NCBI GenBank assembly: GCA_963070105.1
Contig: OY718808.1
Coordinates: forward strand, 310,001 to 374,000
Length of the DNA stretch: 64,000 nt
Direction: 5' to 3'
Source: Litomosoides sigmodontis
Taxonomy: Eukaryota > Nematoda > Chromadorea > Rhabditida > Onchocercidae
Both the position numbers and the translations under genes were made by a program. The notes below the pieces were generated by a model that saw only the letters and a list, made by a program, of their open reading frames with translations, searched no databases and was not told the origin of the DNA. Shown here piece after piece: positions 35,843 to 50,328 of this stretch; position 1 is the stretch's first letter, and the number at the start of each line of letters is the position of its first letter.

Positions 35843-37083
35843 TTGAAGAAAATTAGTCAAATTTGTAGGTAGTACTTTGAATAGAAGTAAATCGAATAAT
35901 AATTTAATCTGCAACTAGTCGTTTCACACAACGAATAAAAGTGACTGGAAGAGAGGAATAATGGAAAAGAAAATAGTTCCAAAAAATATTACATAGTCCT
36001 GCGACCATTCTTCGGTGACTATATGCAAAAAAAAGCCATTTACATTTTATAAAAACGAGAAATTTTAAGATTTCCTTCCAAATTTTGGATCTAATCTACA
36101 AGTTAATTAATTTTCTCTCATTTGTAGTCTCTGAAGCAACTACCGAAATAAACAGTTGAACAAATACGTGGGAAAATACACAAAATTAGAATTATGCGAA
36201 CAAATAAGCAAGTATAAATAATTATGCCGAAAAAAACATAAGTAAACCTAAATTTGAAAGCACAAATCAATACAAAAAATAATAGGCAAAGGAAAAATTA
36301 TTTTTCCGCCCTTAATTGCAAATAGCATTCGTGGCTTGAAAACGGATATGCAAGTTTAATGGCACCATTAAATTTTACCATTGTAATCTTGTTTATTGAA
36401 CAAGCGAGCAAATAAAAGTAAAAGAAAACAAATGAATTGTATACGTACATAAAACTAACATAATTTTACTACAATTGTAGTAGATGAATGATGATATAAA
36501 AAGGAACCCTTTATCTACTACGAAAAATTCAAATCAAATTACCGAAAGCGATTTATAAATTTACATAATCCTACAATACCTAACCAAGTCAGAATAAAAT
36601 ACACAATATTATAATACTGCTTTAACAATCAATAATATAAAGACTCCAAAAGTTGAGCACACCGTCAACAAATTGAAAGCTCAACCCTAACGGCTCGGGA
36701 GAAACAAATCAACTTAAAGTTCAAACAGTTTAAATAGGATCCATATAGCATTTCTCAAAAATAGGACCCAACTTCATTTTTTTATTAACTGTCATAAATT
36801 AACAATCATGTAAAGACTTAATAGAGCATTGGTATTCAGAGAGTGGAAATGCAAATTTAATGTTCCAGAAATGAATATTACATAACATAAATCTATTTCT
36901 CTTTCGACAATTTGAAAGTTTAGGATCTATTTGTCTCTTTTCGATAAAATAAAAAAAATTCAAAAAGTTTCGGGATTTCGAATTGACTCTGATAATTATA
37001 TCCACACTACTAAATAAGTATTGAAAAGTTTTACTGGACCATTATTTATGTCTCCGTCGTAAATAGGAAAGTTATCCGTATCT
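35843..37083. other. Interval between J-protein genes B and C
   Basis: Strongly AT-rich. I see no exon chain, RNA gene or repeat worth naming. Confidence 0.45.
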
Positions 37084-38746
37084 CTACCCATACATTCGTT
37101 TTTTAGGTTTTGTCATATTAGACTTTTCTCCGTTGGTAAACTCCAGATACCTGCAAAAGGAAAATTCACAGCATGTGATTCTACCGAAAACTAACAAACA
37201 ATTCAAAAGCATTGATAAGCATCCCATAATGTAATAATAGTTAAGTTTCTTCTAATTACTATCCCTTTTACAGTATAAATGTATTAGGCAAGTGTAGATG
37301 CCACTGAAGTGCTGCCACATGATAATTTTACATTTCATAAACGATTATCAAGATTACAGGCATTATAAGTGAAAAACTCATTAATTATCAAAAACAGTTC
37401 TTTTCTTTTGATTAGCATCTGTATCTATGCACTGACGTGTTTAATCGTCCTCTATTTTAAATTCAGGAAAACACTACCAGACAAACAACTTCTGCAGAAT
37501 CAAAATGACTACTATGCCGCCAACGGTGAAATACATCAGCGAATTATCCGATTTATCAGCTAATCGCACGTAGAAATCACGAGTGACAAATTCCCGCACT
37601 GACATACCAAAATTTCTCGTACGATTGTCGCTTTTTACTTCATTATCGTAAAGATTAAGTTTTTCTGATCGCTGAAAAACAAAAAGAGGCTCGCATTACT
37701 TTTATAATAAAATAAACATGCTTTATGCATCCAATTTTAATTAATACTGAAATGTCATTTCATATTATGAAAGTGAATTTTACCCTAATGAAACGTTTCA
37801 AACGTTCAATTCCCATCATTTGATCATATTGTTTCCTCCTTGTTGAACGGCGTAAAATATCATAAGCAGTTTTAAGTTGCATGAACTGCTCGGTAAGATC
37901 AGGTGAATATTTATCCACGGATCGTGCCAGATCTGGATTGAAACTTTTGCCATCCGGATGCAGCTAATAATATCGTAATATAAAGAGAAATTCACGATCA
38001 CCTCTTATACAGTGGCTTTTATAAAAGCACTTTTTTATTTGAAATAACTTCAAAACAAGAAAATTTTCCCATAAATTTTAATTCGAAAGCTTTTTTTGAA
38101 AACACAACAGTGCTCTCAAAAATTAAAGAATATTCTGCATCTAGATCCTACTCCTTTAAGATTTACGGTAACAAATTTTGTGACTCATGAATTACCGCAT
38201 TATTTCCTCTATTATCAAAGTAAAGGAAATAATGCGGTAATTCATAAGCCAAAATTTTGACAAAAAAGAATATTTCCATATCTAACGAGAAAAAGTATGA
38301 ATCACTTATCACAATCAGTCTTGACCCTTGCTTGTAAGGTAAATATGAAAACTATAATGCTTACTTCTTGAGATCTTCTAACAAACGCATTCTTTATTTC
38401 CTCATCCGTTGCGTCATAGGGAACATCCAACACGTCGTAGTGGTTTCGTTTCCTGAAAAATCAGAGCTTATGCACAAATTTTACCTACGAGTCCATCATT
38501 GAGTGAAAATATGTGACAAAAAAACATTCCAATCTCAATTTCCTTCATCTAGGCTGAGAACTTTGAGGAATCATTCTCCCAGAATATAAGACCTAAATAA
38601 ATGAAGTTACCTGGTATAAACAGGAAACAAATCAATAACCTCTGGACATACGATGCAAGTCCCTTATTTTGAACCCCTAGTATTGACCCTTTAAAATATA
38701 AACAGCGTTTCGCGAAGTTTAACGAACCAACAAATCTCCGATTCAT
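37084..38746 (-). CDS. J-domain membrane protein C (Hsp40/DnaJ family)
   Basis: Exons: 38640-38746, 38365-38452, 37784-37963, 37478-37671, 37084-37150; 636 bp, 211 aa. The N-terminus MNRRFVGSLNFAKRCLYF is basic and amphipathic, like a mitochondrial targeting peptide. The J domain has NHYDVLDVPYDATDEEIKNA, then LHPDG opening an exon (HPD at residues 67-69) and QLKTAYDILRRSTRRKQYD. One transmembrane helix (YFTVGGIVVILILQKLFVW) lies at about residues 172-190, followed by a short lysine-rich end (TKPKKRMYG). The intron before HPD has the same position and phase as in genes A and B, although the sequence before it is diverged (RSQE instead of LSKK). A long intronic hairpin lies between exons 2 and 3. 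Confidence 0.86.
38170..38262. repeat. Intronic hairpin with a perfect 22-bp stem
   Basis: 38187-38208 (ATGAATTACCGCATTATTTCCT) is the exact reverse complement of 38224-38245 around a 15-nt loop. Pairing continues imperfectly outward, CAAATTTTG against CAAAATTTT, giving a stem of roughly 35 bp. It lies inside the intron between exons 2 and 3 of J-protein gene C. The shape is compatible with a microRNA-like precursor or a small foldback element. Confidence 0.85.
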
Positions 38747-39278
38747 TACATCGAGAATAAGCCAGCATCTGTGTTTTCTAAAAAAGTATTACTGAATTTA
38801 AGAGAATTTCAGCTTCGATTTTGTGCTGGACTCCGTAGCCGACTAATGTTCTACAGTTGCAATAAATTATACCCGGGTAAAACGGTTACGATGGACCGCA
38901 CAATCTGCAGAATAAACTTTATTCCGTCGAAATGCAATAAATATAAACACCTGTTAATAAAAAACAAGGATAATGCATAACATAAATTCATGAATGCATA
39001 TACGATGACACTATACAACACATAATTACAGCATATAAACCTGAATAAAAAACTAGCAGAAGTAAATGAAGGTATTTCGAAAACTTAAGATACAGTTCAA
39101 CTCAAGGATAGTATGATATTGTTTGATATGTGAGTGGAATAGGTGACTCGAAAATATATGGTCGGAAAAGCATCTAGTATATCATTGATATCTTTTCTCA
39201 AGCATGGAAACATACACATTTATTGAAAACGAAGCAACTAAAATACTCGTTGCTCTCGCTATTGCTATAGAGATACTC

Positions 39279-39945
39279 CTAACAACTGCTTTCGTTGTCA
39301 ATGAAACCTTTTCGACCCGTATTCAATAGTAAGCTTGATTCAGGCACTATTTTACTCTTAATTTTGCTAATATCCATTGGGGAGCCATAATCTGAATCTA
39401 ACTCAATTTCCATTTGTCGCTTTTCGCGTCCTTCCTTCACCGATGCATCCAAATATGGAATTTTCTTTGCAGTATAAAACTTCTGCTCCATGAAATAACC
39501 CAATGCACCAATTACCATCACAACTGGCATAACAAGTATTCTTGAGTATCTGGCTGAAATAGTGTAAAATTTATAGGTTGAGAAAATAAATTAATAAGAG
39601 AACCAGTGGTCATAGCTACGAGTATCGAAAGGGCATGAATAAATGAATCAGATAACTTCACGAATTTACAACAAAAGATTTTTGCAATTGCGAGAAACTG
39701 CGCTTTTTTGCCAGTTTTTGCAACCAATCACACACTTAATTCACATTATCCTTCTGTTATACTTGACGAAATGTGCTTTGTCACACACTTCTTTCACTTC
39801 CTCACTGTGCGCTATGTCAGAGAAACATTAGCTAGGAAGTTCAATTTCTCATTTCATTTCAAAGAACAACTAATGTTAGCCAAGTTCTTCGTGTAACTTT
39901 AAATTCCTAGGCAAGAGTAAACGAACCAATCGAAATTTGCCACAT
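39279..39945 (-). CDS. SMIM12: SMIM12-family small membrane protein
   Basis: A small single-pass membrane protein; the family has no firmly known biochemical role. Exons: 39927-39945 and 39279-39553; 294 bp, 97 aa (human SMIM12 is 92 aa). The first exon codes only MWQISI plus one base, matching the MW start of the family. Then comes RYSRILVMPVVMVIGALGYF, equivalent to the family's TYAP…VVGAVGYHLE helix, and a charged tail with KEGREKRQMEIELD, similar to SERREDRKLDELL. The phase across the intron is consistent (G|CC). J-protein gene C starts about 530 bp downstream on the same strand, close enough for shared transcription, but nothing proves an operon. Confidence 0.75.
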
Positions 39946-41336
39946 TTCTGATAATTTACTGCGTCACAGTAAATGTCCTGAAAGAAGAAACATCTTGTAA
40001 ATTACAAGAAGTTCAGTGTACGGGAACGAGATCGAGAAAGTTATCAGTATCAGTCACGCTATCTGAGACTCCAATATAAACACTCACACAGCTACATACA
40101 CAAAGCAACTCGAGCCAACACGTGTTACACCCACTCTGCTTCACCTGATTTCTTCCGTGTCTGTAGCAACTCGTAACTAAACCCACACAGCAACTTAGTC
40201 GTTCGTTGCGCAACTCAAATTGCTATTTTTTCAATTATTCGAAGCGCGTTGCTTCTGCTAGCTTTATCAATCACTTTGATCTCTTTGTTATCGCAGTCTT
40301 TTCCAATATTTACGTCACCGACGTCTAGCATCTCACTCAGTGTTAGAAATCTAACTAGCATTTTCAAAATGGCTGTTCAATCCTCACCAGTAATCTTGCA
40401 ATGTTCTTTTTCATTTCCACTACTAATTAATTGATTAAGTTAATGATTTTTAGAAGGTGTATTTTGTAAGGAGTGGTTATGTTAGGCACAGTGACATCAC
40501 GAAATCCCAGCTGTCAGGAATAAAATAATTGAAGTGAAAAATTCTGGAGCGATTACAGGAAAGAAGTCCACATGAATTATTACCTCATTTGATACATTTA
40601 CTGCGCATTTTGAATTACTTTAAAAATTTTCATTTGTAACTCAAATTAATAAACAAAAATGCTACTTAAGGACTTTTTCTGCTTTCTATACCTTAAGTTT
40701 AAATTAATTAAAAAGAAATAAGCCAAAAAGTTCTAATTGCAACGGCAACAATTTGTTGCATTAATAAATTCAAATGTATTCCCTCAATTCCGATTTGATG
40801 GCACAAATGTGATATGCCAAGGTAATTGGTACCCGAATACTTACCTTTTTGTTCTTTAATTGTACGAATTGATGGATTTAGCCTATTTTTTGAAGGTCCG
40901 AAATATTTCAATTCGTCTGTAATTATAATCTCTCTGAGACGATGTCACTCATTACCTCTTCGCCTCTAGCTATTTTTTCCTTACTTGTTACGCAAACAAT
41001 ACCGCAAAAAAGTAAGCTTTTGCTCTTCAACAAGTTGAAATTTTACTAGCAGTATATCAGTCACTAATTTGTCGGTATTTATTGATTGATTAATTTGCAA
41101 ATTATTAATTCACCAGTTTACTCGAAATAAATTCAATGTAAATTAGGCAAAAAAACAACTCTGATTGAATTGAATGGAATTGAAAATGAATGATTTCTTC
41201 ATTTCAACTTAACTTTAGTTAATATAAAAATTTAAATTACACAAGCTATCACTTCCAACTTTTACAATGTTCTCTATTTAGACAGTATTTATCGTTTGAA
41301 AAATTTGAAATTGCGCAATAATAGCGGTAAGTAATA
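39946..41336. other. Interval upstream of SMIM12
   Basis: No further coding exon is supported. The stretch should contain the SMIM12 promoter. It includes a 229-bp segment (40407-40635) that is nearly repeated in the palindrome spacer at 57885-58113. Confidence 0.5.
40407..40635. repeat. Dispersed repeat, copy 1
   Basis: Roughly 94-95% identical by eye, in direct orientation, to 57885-58113. Shared landmarks are TTAATTGATTAAGTTAATGA, GTAAGGAGTGGTTATGT and AAGTCCACATGAATTATTA. No coding frame and no obvious terminal inverted repeats. Confidence 0.9.
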
Positions 41337-42781
<1,445 letters not shown>

Positions 42782-45700
42782 ATGTCAACTAATTATCGCA
42801 GAATCCCAAAGAAGTTCCCTCGCTTCACTACCTATGCTAGGACAATTCCTGGCCCCGAAGGAATCCATGAATCTGTCTTAATTGGTGAAAATGGTAAGTT
42901 TGCACACTTCCTTTTCTCTTTCTCCCTTTTTCCATTTGCGTTATGAAGTGTTGCACTTTTTCATTTCTCACTTTTTCTTCTTTGAGCTACTGCATAATGC
43001 AAAACAGTTCTATAATAAAAGTAAATCCTGTGTGATCAGTGTAAATTAAAATTTCTGATTTTCCAGTCAGCCATTGGAATGCAATTTAATACAACGAAAT
43101 CATTAGAGAACGTATAATTTAAATTTGCGCAAAAAATTAGAATTAACAATTCTATGATGAAAGTATTTCATGTGGAATATCTGTTAGGAATGGAATCCTC
43201 TAAAAACGCTCATTCATTCAGCAATTACTTAATTGGGAAGGAATATGATTATTTCCTGTAAATCAATAAATGCAGAGTTTCTCTTGTTTTAAATCAAAAT
43301 TTGCAACCGAAAGTTGCAGCACTAATTGTTAGTAATTAATAAGAAATACTCGCCCAGTTTAGAATTACTAGAATATCCGCCAGATGGTAATGTAACAACA
43401 ATGTTTGAGTTACTGCAACGAGCTATTTGGTTGACAAATAACGGCGACTTTATCGGTGAACAAACCGGAAATGGTACGTATGAATGGATAACGTACAAAC
43501 AGGTTATCGCCATTCGTCTTTTCCTTTGTGACTTGTTAAATTATATTTATGACTTGACAGCGGAGGCCACTGAATTCCGCAACTCCATCTGAGCAGACTG
43601 GTAGAGCATCTTATTAATTTCGATAAACCATTTCAATTACTCTAAATTGCAGATATTTTACAGGTATATACTGCATCACATAAGATTGGTTCTGCTTTAC
43701 TCCAACTTGGCATCGGAGCAGGTGAAACTAGCAGAATTGGTATAGCTGGCCTCAACTCCGCTCGTTACATCATTGCTCAGAATGCCTTGATGAATTATTC
43801 CATCGTATCAGTACCACTGTATTACAACTATAACATAGAGATTCTGTGGTCAGTTAGGCAAAGTTTCACCAAATTTCAACAACCAAACACAAAGAAGTTA
43901 ACTTGTACATGAAGAAAGCAGCAATAAATTCCATGTAGTATGCTTTCTAGGTAAATTATGCGCAGCGGTATTATATTAACTTTCTCGAAAAGTGTATTAA
44001 AATTGAATAGTGTGCATAAATTTCCTTCTCACATTAAAGCACTCATAGTTCTCTTCCTCAACCAAACCTGAAATGCAAAATTTTAGCACAATTATTGATC
44101 GCTGCAATTTGGAATTAATCTTCTGTGACACCGTTCGACGAGCAAATGAATTTGTTGCTGAAATACAGCGAAGAAAGTTTAAAACGCTGAAGAAAATTAT
44201 TGTTTTGAATGATTCAAAAGAGCAGATCGATCGGGAATTTTGCAAGCATTCAGAAATCGAGGCATATTCTCTTATCTTTCAGATATTGCTATTAGTGCAA
44301 GCAGGAATAAGCTTACATCATAAAACAGATGCATAGCATACTATTCAATAAATTGCTTATTTCAGGTGTACGATTGGGACTATGCATTGGAACTTGGTGA
44401 GGCACATTTAAAGCCAGTAACTCCACCATCACCATCAAGTATTTACATCATTTGTCATACCAGCGGTACTACAGGTCACACCTTTTTCCGGTTATTCAAG
44501 TATTCAAGCATAAGTTTCAAGTTGAGAAACTTATTTTGTGATTAGTAAACGACATGATATGATATGATGACTGATATGATAATTTCCAGACAGTATCTGG
44601 CGAAGGTACACAACACGTGCACTTTAAGTTCATCCACGCAATATTTAGATATCACTGAAACAAAATCATTTGATATTTGAGTTTGAGATATCGGGATAAA
44701 TTAATTAGTTGGGCTTCAGGCACTCCTAAAGGTGTTCAACTGTCGCATCGAGCAATACTAGTTTCGATGAGTGGCTTATATGTTCAGTGGTGTTTACCGC
44801 CTCATGATATTGTTTTTGATCATAACGACGTGTACATATCATTTTTGTCGCTTGCTCACGTCTATGAACAGCTCTTTCAGGTTGCTAAAGCTAACTTCAG
44901 CTTTTCTGTTTTCTCAGATTCTTCACCGATAATCAGTTTTAAAATTTCGATACACAGTACAGATGAAATTTCTACAAAATTTTCAGAATCTCATTAGTAA
45001 GTAAAATTTATCAGGTTGACAGGAAAATTAGTAAATCAATTTAGGCATTTATCATTTACATTGGTGGTCGAATTGGCATATTTGGTGGTGATCCAAAACG
45101 ATTACTTCATGACATGCAAATGCTACGACCAACAATTGCGGCTTTTGTACCGCGATTGTTGAACCGTTATTACGATGTGGTGATGGAAGACGTGAGAAGG
45201 CAGAATATTATCAAACGATTCATCTTTCATTTAGCACTAAAAGTATGTATGCCACTTTAGCTGATTCATTTTAGCAAGTTTAAACGTTGCGAAAAGAATG
45301 GCTTTAGATTGTATAGAAAAAGTCTTTACCGCTTATTGGCGAAGAATTGAAAATTAATCCTTCAAACACGTTTTGTTTAATTCCCTTCAAATTACTGAAT
45401 ATAAATTATGTTTATCATGTATTTCAAACAAAGAACATATCAGTTCGTTAAGTACAAATATTTAGTGTAAATTACGACAATTAGCCAAGGGACAGCTTCA
45501 TTTCAATACAATATGGGACAAAACAATTTTCAAAAAAACTCGAGCTCTTTTTGGCGGCCGACTGCGACTGATCGCAGCTGGTGGTGCACCAACTTCCACC
45601 ACTGTAATTAACTTTTCACGAGTTGCTTACGGCTGTTTGCTAATCGAAGGGTAAGTGCTACAATTCTCCTAATTAGTGAGAAAATTATTTTTTTCAAATT

Positions 45701-47196
45701 TCAAAGTTCTTCAAGTACATTTGCAAAGTTATGGTAACGAAAAAAACCGACATGTAAATAATCTCTAATTGATTAAAAAATAAAGCTAAACGCTTTTGAT
45801 TGAAATAATTTAAATTCATGATCATTTCAAAATATGCAAATTTCTTTGTAGTTACGGTCAAACAGAATGTTCCGCAGCTGGTACCATAACGTTACCTTTT
45901 GACACCGTCGGTGGACATGTTGGTGGACCGGCAGTTTGGAGTCAAGTGAATTTTTCGTTCCTTGCAACATATTTCCCTTCAAAAATGATCATTTCGAACT
46001 TACATCCCCCAATGAACCATCACCGTTTAGGTGAAATTAGTGGATGTAAAGGACCTGGGATATACTGCGGAAGAAAACACCGGTGAAGTGTGTTTCCGTG
46101 GTGCTGGTCTTATGGATGGTTATTTCAATGATCCAGAACTCACGTCGCAAACAGTAGATCAAGAGGTTAATCAGGAAAAAATAATGTTAGCGTATTTTAT
46201 CGCTGAAAAATTTCAAATCAATTTTCAAATACTTAAAAGTATAATTCATTTCATCGAGAATTCTATCAAATTCTTCGTTGTCCTTTTGAAATTATCGATT
46301 TGAGGGTTGGGGTGACATCGGAATGTGGTTACCTAATGGTTCATTACGCATTATTGATCGGAAAAATAATTTATTCAAGTTAGCACAAGCAGACTTTGTG
46401 TCGCCTGAACAAATTGAGAATGTTTATTTGCAACATCCCCTAGTGAAACAGGTAGGCTTTTAAAAAAATGAAAAAGAAAACAAATGAATGACTGAGGAGG
46501 AGTTTTTCTTTCATAAAATTTCCTCAAAATCATTTCTTCGTCCCTTAAAAGATATCGACGAAATTTTTAAACCTTTAATCAGTCACGAAGAGAAAAGGAA
46601 AAGTTTCATTTCAGATTTTCATTTATGGGTCAACCATCCACGAATATTTGATAGGTATTGTTGTTGTTGATGTTGAAAAACTCCGCGTTGATATTCAAAA
46701 AACAAAAAAAAAGGTAATTTTTTGAGTTTTGAAAAGTTTTTCAAAATATCTCTTCACTTCTCCAACATTTACCTGCTCGTGCTCACCTTATGCTTTAATT
46801 GAGCAGAATAGATATTTACCGAGAAAAATCAACTTCACAACCGTTGAATTAACAAAAGAAATTTTTCAAAAAATCATAGTTCCCATTTTTCATTTTTCAT
46901 AGTCCGACTTTGGAAACATTTCGACGAAATCTCAACAGTCCGTGAAAGAATACCTTTCGGACCGAAATGTGCGACAATATTTTCTAACTAAACTGCGAAA
47001 ATTTGGTAGCGATAAAGGTCTGAGCAGCATTGAACAAGTTAGAAATGTATACCTATTGGAAGAAGAATTTACAATCGAAGCCGGATTGGTGACACCAACC
47101 TTGAAGAACATCCGGAATAAGCTCAGCAGTAAATATAAGGATATCTTGGATGCGATGTATCGCGAACAATTGGATTCTAATTTAACGCCTAACTGA
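42782..47196 (+). CDS. Long-chain acyl-CoA synthetase (ACSL type)
   Basis: Activates long-chain fatty acids to acyl-CoA through an acyl-AMP intermediate; usually on ER or mitochondrial membranes. Exons: 42782-42893, 43363-43502, 43664-43848, 44087-44294, 44366-44474, 44720-44880, 45045-45242, 45466-45650, 45852-45945, 46031-46165, 46305-46451, 46615-46713, 46903-47196; 2067 bp, 688 aa. The P-loop HTSGTTGTPKGVQLSH is at about 246-261. GYGQTECS is near 433-440, and the hinge IDRKNNLFKLAQ near 526-537. The usual GWxHTGDIG motif reads GWGDIG at 510-515, lacking three residues including the conserved His-Thr; the following QGEYIAPE block reads QADFVSPE. No N-terminal membrane helix is visible. Exon 3 could end at 43845 instead of 43848, changing one residue. 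An AATAAA lies at 47432, 236 bp past the stop. Confidence 0.92.
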
Positions 47197-48361
47197 AATT
47201 TGGACATTTAATTTAAAAAGTTGAAAGTGTAAAATCCGACAATTTTCCATTTTCAAACTGGGTGATTGTGTAATTTTTGCTGAAAATATTTTATTTACCA
47301 CCTTGATTTGAAGTATCACAGACAGTTAGCAAACAATTTCTTGAATTCCTCGCTGGGGAAGTGAAGAAAGTGAGATGCGCTCGTTATTGATATTTATTAT
47401 ATGTGTAAGACGATATTTCAATTACGACAAAAATAAATGTCACATCGCTTTATCACTCACTTATTAATTTGCTCCGTTTGATGTAAATGAAAGCAATTAA
47501 GCGAATGAAAAAAAGAAGCTGAAAGGAATTAGAAAAACTGAGCAGAAGCAAATGTTTTTCAGCAAATTTCAATCATTGACAGCGGAAGGAGGAAAAATAA
47601 AACAACGAACGAAAAAAAACAAACCAATAAAGAAAACAAAATGAAGGAAAGAATAGAAAGAGCAGCCGATGATATTATTGCAAAAAATCAAAAAGCTCAA
47701 ATATACACTTTGAAATCAAAATTTCTCGTTTTTTTTCCTGTAATAAAAAATGCTACTTTGATTTGCTTTGTTTCGTTCTCCTTTCGTCTATGCATTCCTT
47801 CATTTTTTTTTCTCTTTGTTTTTACAGTTTTTTCTTTGGTCTTAAAAAACAAAAAAAGCTCTTCCACTTTCCCATGCAGCTAGCTACCTCTAAAATGACT
47901 GGAAGAGAAAAGGAAGAAATGGTTGAAATAATTGAAACAAATCAATTTCACTTCATATTTTCATTTGCATTTTCATTCTCACTTTGTCTTTTTTTGAAAT
48001 GAGAATTCATTAATTCGTTGCAATTTTTATACAAAACTTTTCATCATTTACTTATTATTGCATTTTCTTCATGAAAAGGAATTAACAGAATGAAATGATG
48101 GAATTTCGTTTTTTATTAACAGCAAGTAGATGAGTGATAGCGATTGCACCGAGCTAATTATTCATCACTAAATTCATAATTACTATTTAATTCTACTATT
48201 ATCACTATTATTATTATTAGGAAAACTGAATAAATTTTCCACAACTCAAATCATACTATGTACTGGAAAATACTTTCAAGTTCACTAACTTTGGCCAGGT
48301 TTTTCAAAAGAACTGAAGAAAGGGCTCCCAAGAAAATTAATAACATAAAATTAATAATAAA
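47197..48361. other. Interval downstream of the acyl-CoA synthetase
   Basis: Contains the likely polyadenylation signal AATAAA at 47432-47437. Beyond it only A/T-rich sequence with short frames and poly-T or poly-A tracts is seen; no gene called. Confidence 0.5.
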
Positions 48362-48365
48362 TTAA

Positions 48366-49121
<756 letters not shown>

Positions 49122-49281
49122 TAGTACACTGAAGTAATATAATAGTAGCACTCTATCACTAGCTTTCCTGTAGCCTAAATAAAGGACGCAATTGTTATAA
49201 AGCTTAAATTTTGTCTATCGCTTTCTTTTTGCAACTACGTGAGTTGCAATGAAGTTCACGTGCGATTCAAAACGCTTAGCT

Positions 49282-50328
49282 TCATTTGCCGGAAAGCTTG
49301 CAGGTTTTGTTCGAAATAAATTTGCATTCATCGGGAAGAGACGCTGCGTGATAAACGAAATACGTTAATTATTTTAAATTTAAAAGTTTCTATAAATTAA
49401 ATTATTCAGGAGCAATGTAATGATTTGTCCCATGCATCTTTTGCGCATCGATCATTGAGAACGCTGAACACTTTTTGATCAAACATGCGTTGATATATGA
49501 AAGTCATCGTGTAGTTGTACATTTAATTCAAATTCATTTCTTAAATTTTCATGAAGTGCACTACACCTTTTGGATGCACAATGTGAGAGCATTCCTGAAA
49601 AATATAAAAAAATATTTTGGTGATAATCTGATTTGATCATTTAATAATTTAATTTGACACACTTCAGTGTGGCTCCTTTTCTTTTGCTGTCTATCCGTTC
49701 CATGAAATTTAGTATTAATAATCAAATGACCTAAAATTTGCATCGACTTCATTGTTACATCTGAAATAGCTGAAATTACTTCAACATAAATGTACGAAAA
49801 TTTGAAGATGATAGGCAATGTGAGCATTGCATTCCTGAAGTGATAGAAATTGTAACTTATTTTAATCGAAACTTTTCTATTTTTTAAATGTAGAATATAA
49901 CATTGCAGTCCTGTTATTCAGCAAAAGAAAACGATGCAGCCTCAGTCAGAATTTGAAGTTTAAATTGAAATTTTCAGTTGTCTAATGAATCGTCGAATGG
50001 CTGTGTCGCAACAAATTGTTGCGCTTTTTTCAAGATGTCATTTCTTCGGCAGACCATATCATTCCTATAAATTTCACTACTTTTTCTTGCTTCACACCTT
50101 TTAATTAGTACAATTCGTAACGAATTAAAAACTTACCATAAGATAGAGATTATTAATGTAAGTGAAAACTATTCCTATAAATACTAATTTAAAATTAGCA
50201 CAAAAAAGGATCGTAATATTTTTCATAAACTTTTCAAAACCTGTATAAAGTTCAAAAACTTTATACAGAACAATTTCAGTGGTGCGACTGGTACCAACCA
50301 TCTGATAAATGCGCCACAAAGTGACTTG
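49282..50328 (-). CDS. Tentative small gene, unrecognised product
   Basis: Four candidate exons on the minus strand join in phase with AG/GT borders: 50241-50328 (QVTLWRIYQMVGTSRTTEIV, continuing to FELYT), 49663-49730 (HLIINTKFHGTDRQQKKRSH), the 28-bp microexon 49567-49594 (ECSHIVHPK) and 49282-49343, ending CKLSGK and stop. No upstream start exon was found. The chain could be chance; the donors are moderate and no family is recognised. A competing terminal frame for the last exon exists, ending THVVAKRKR. If real, the KKR before a Cys-containing tail ending in GK would look like a secreted peptide precursor; that is speculation. Confidence 0.25.
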
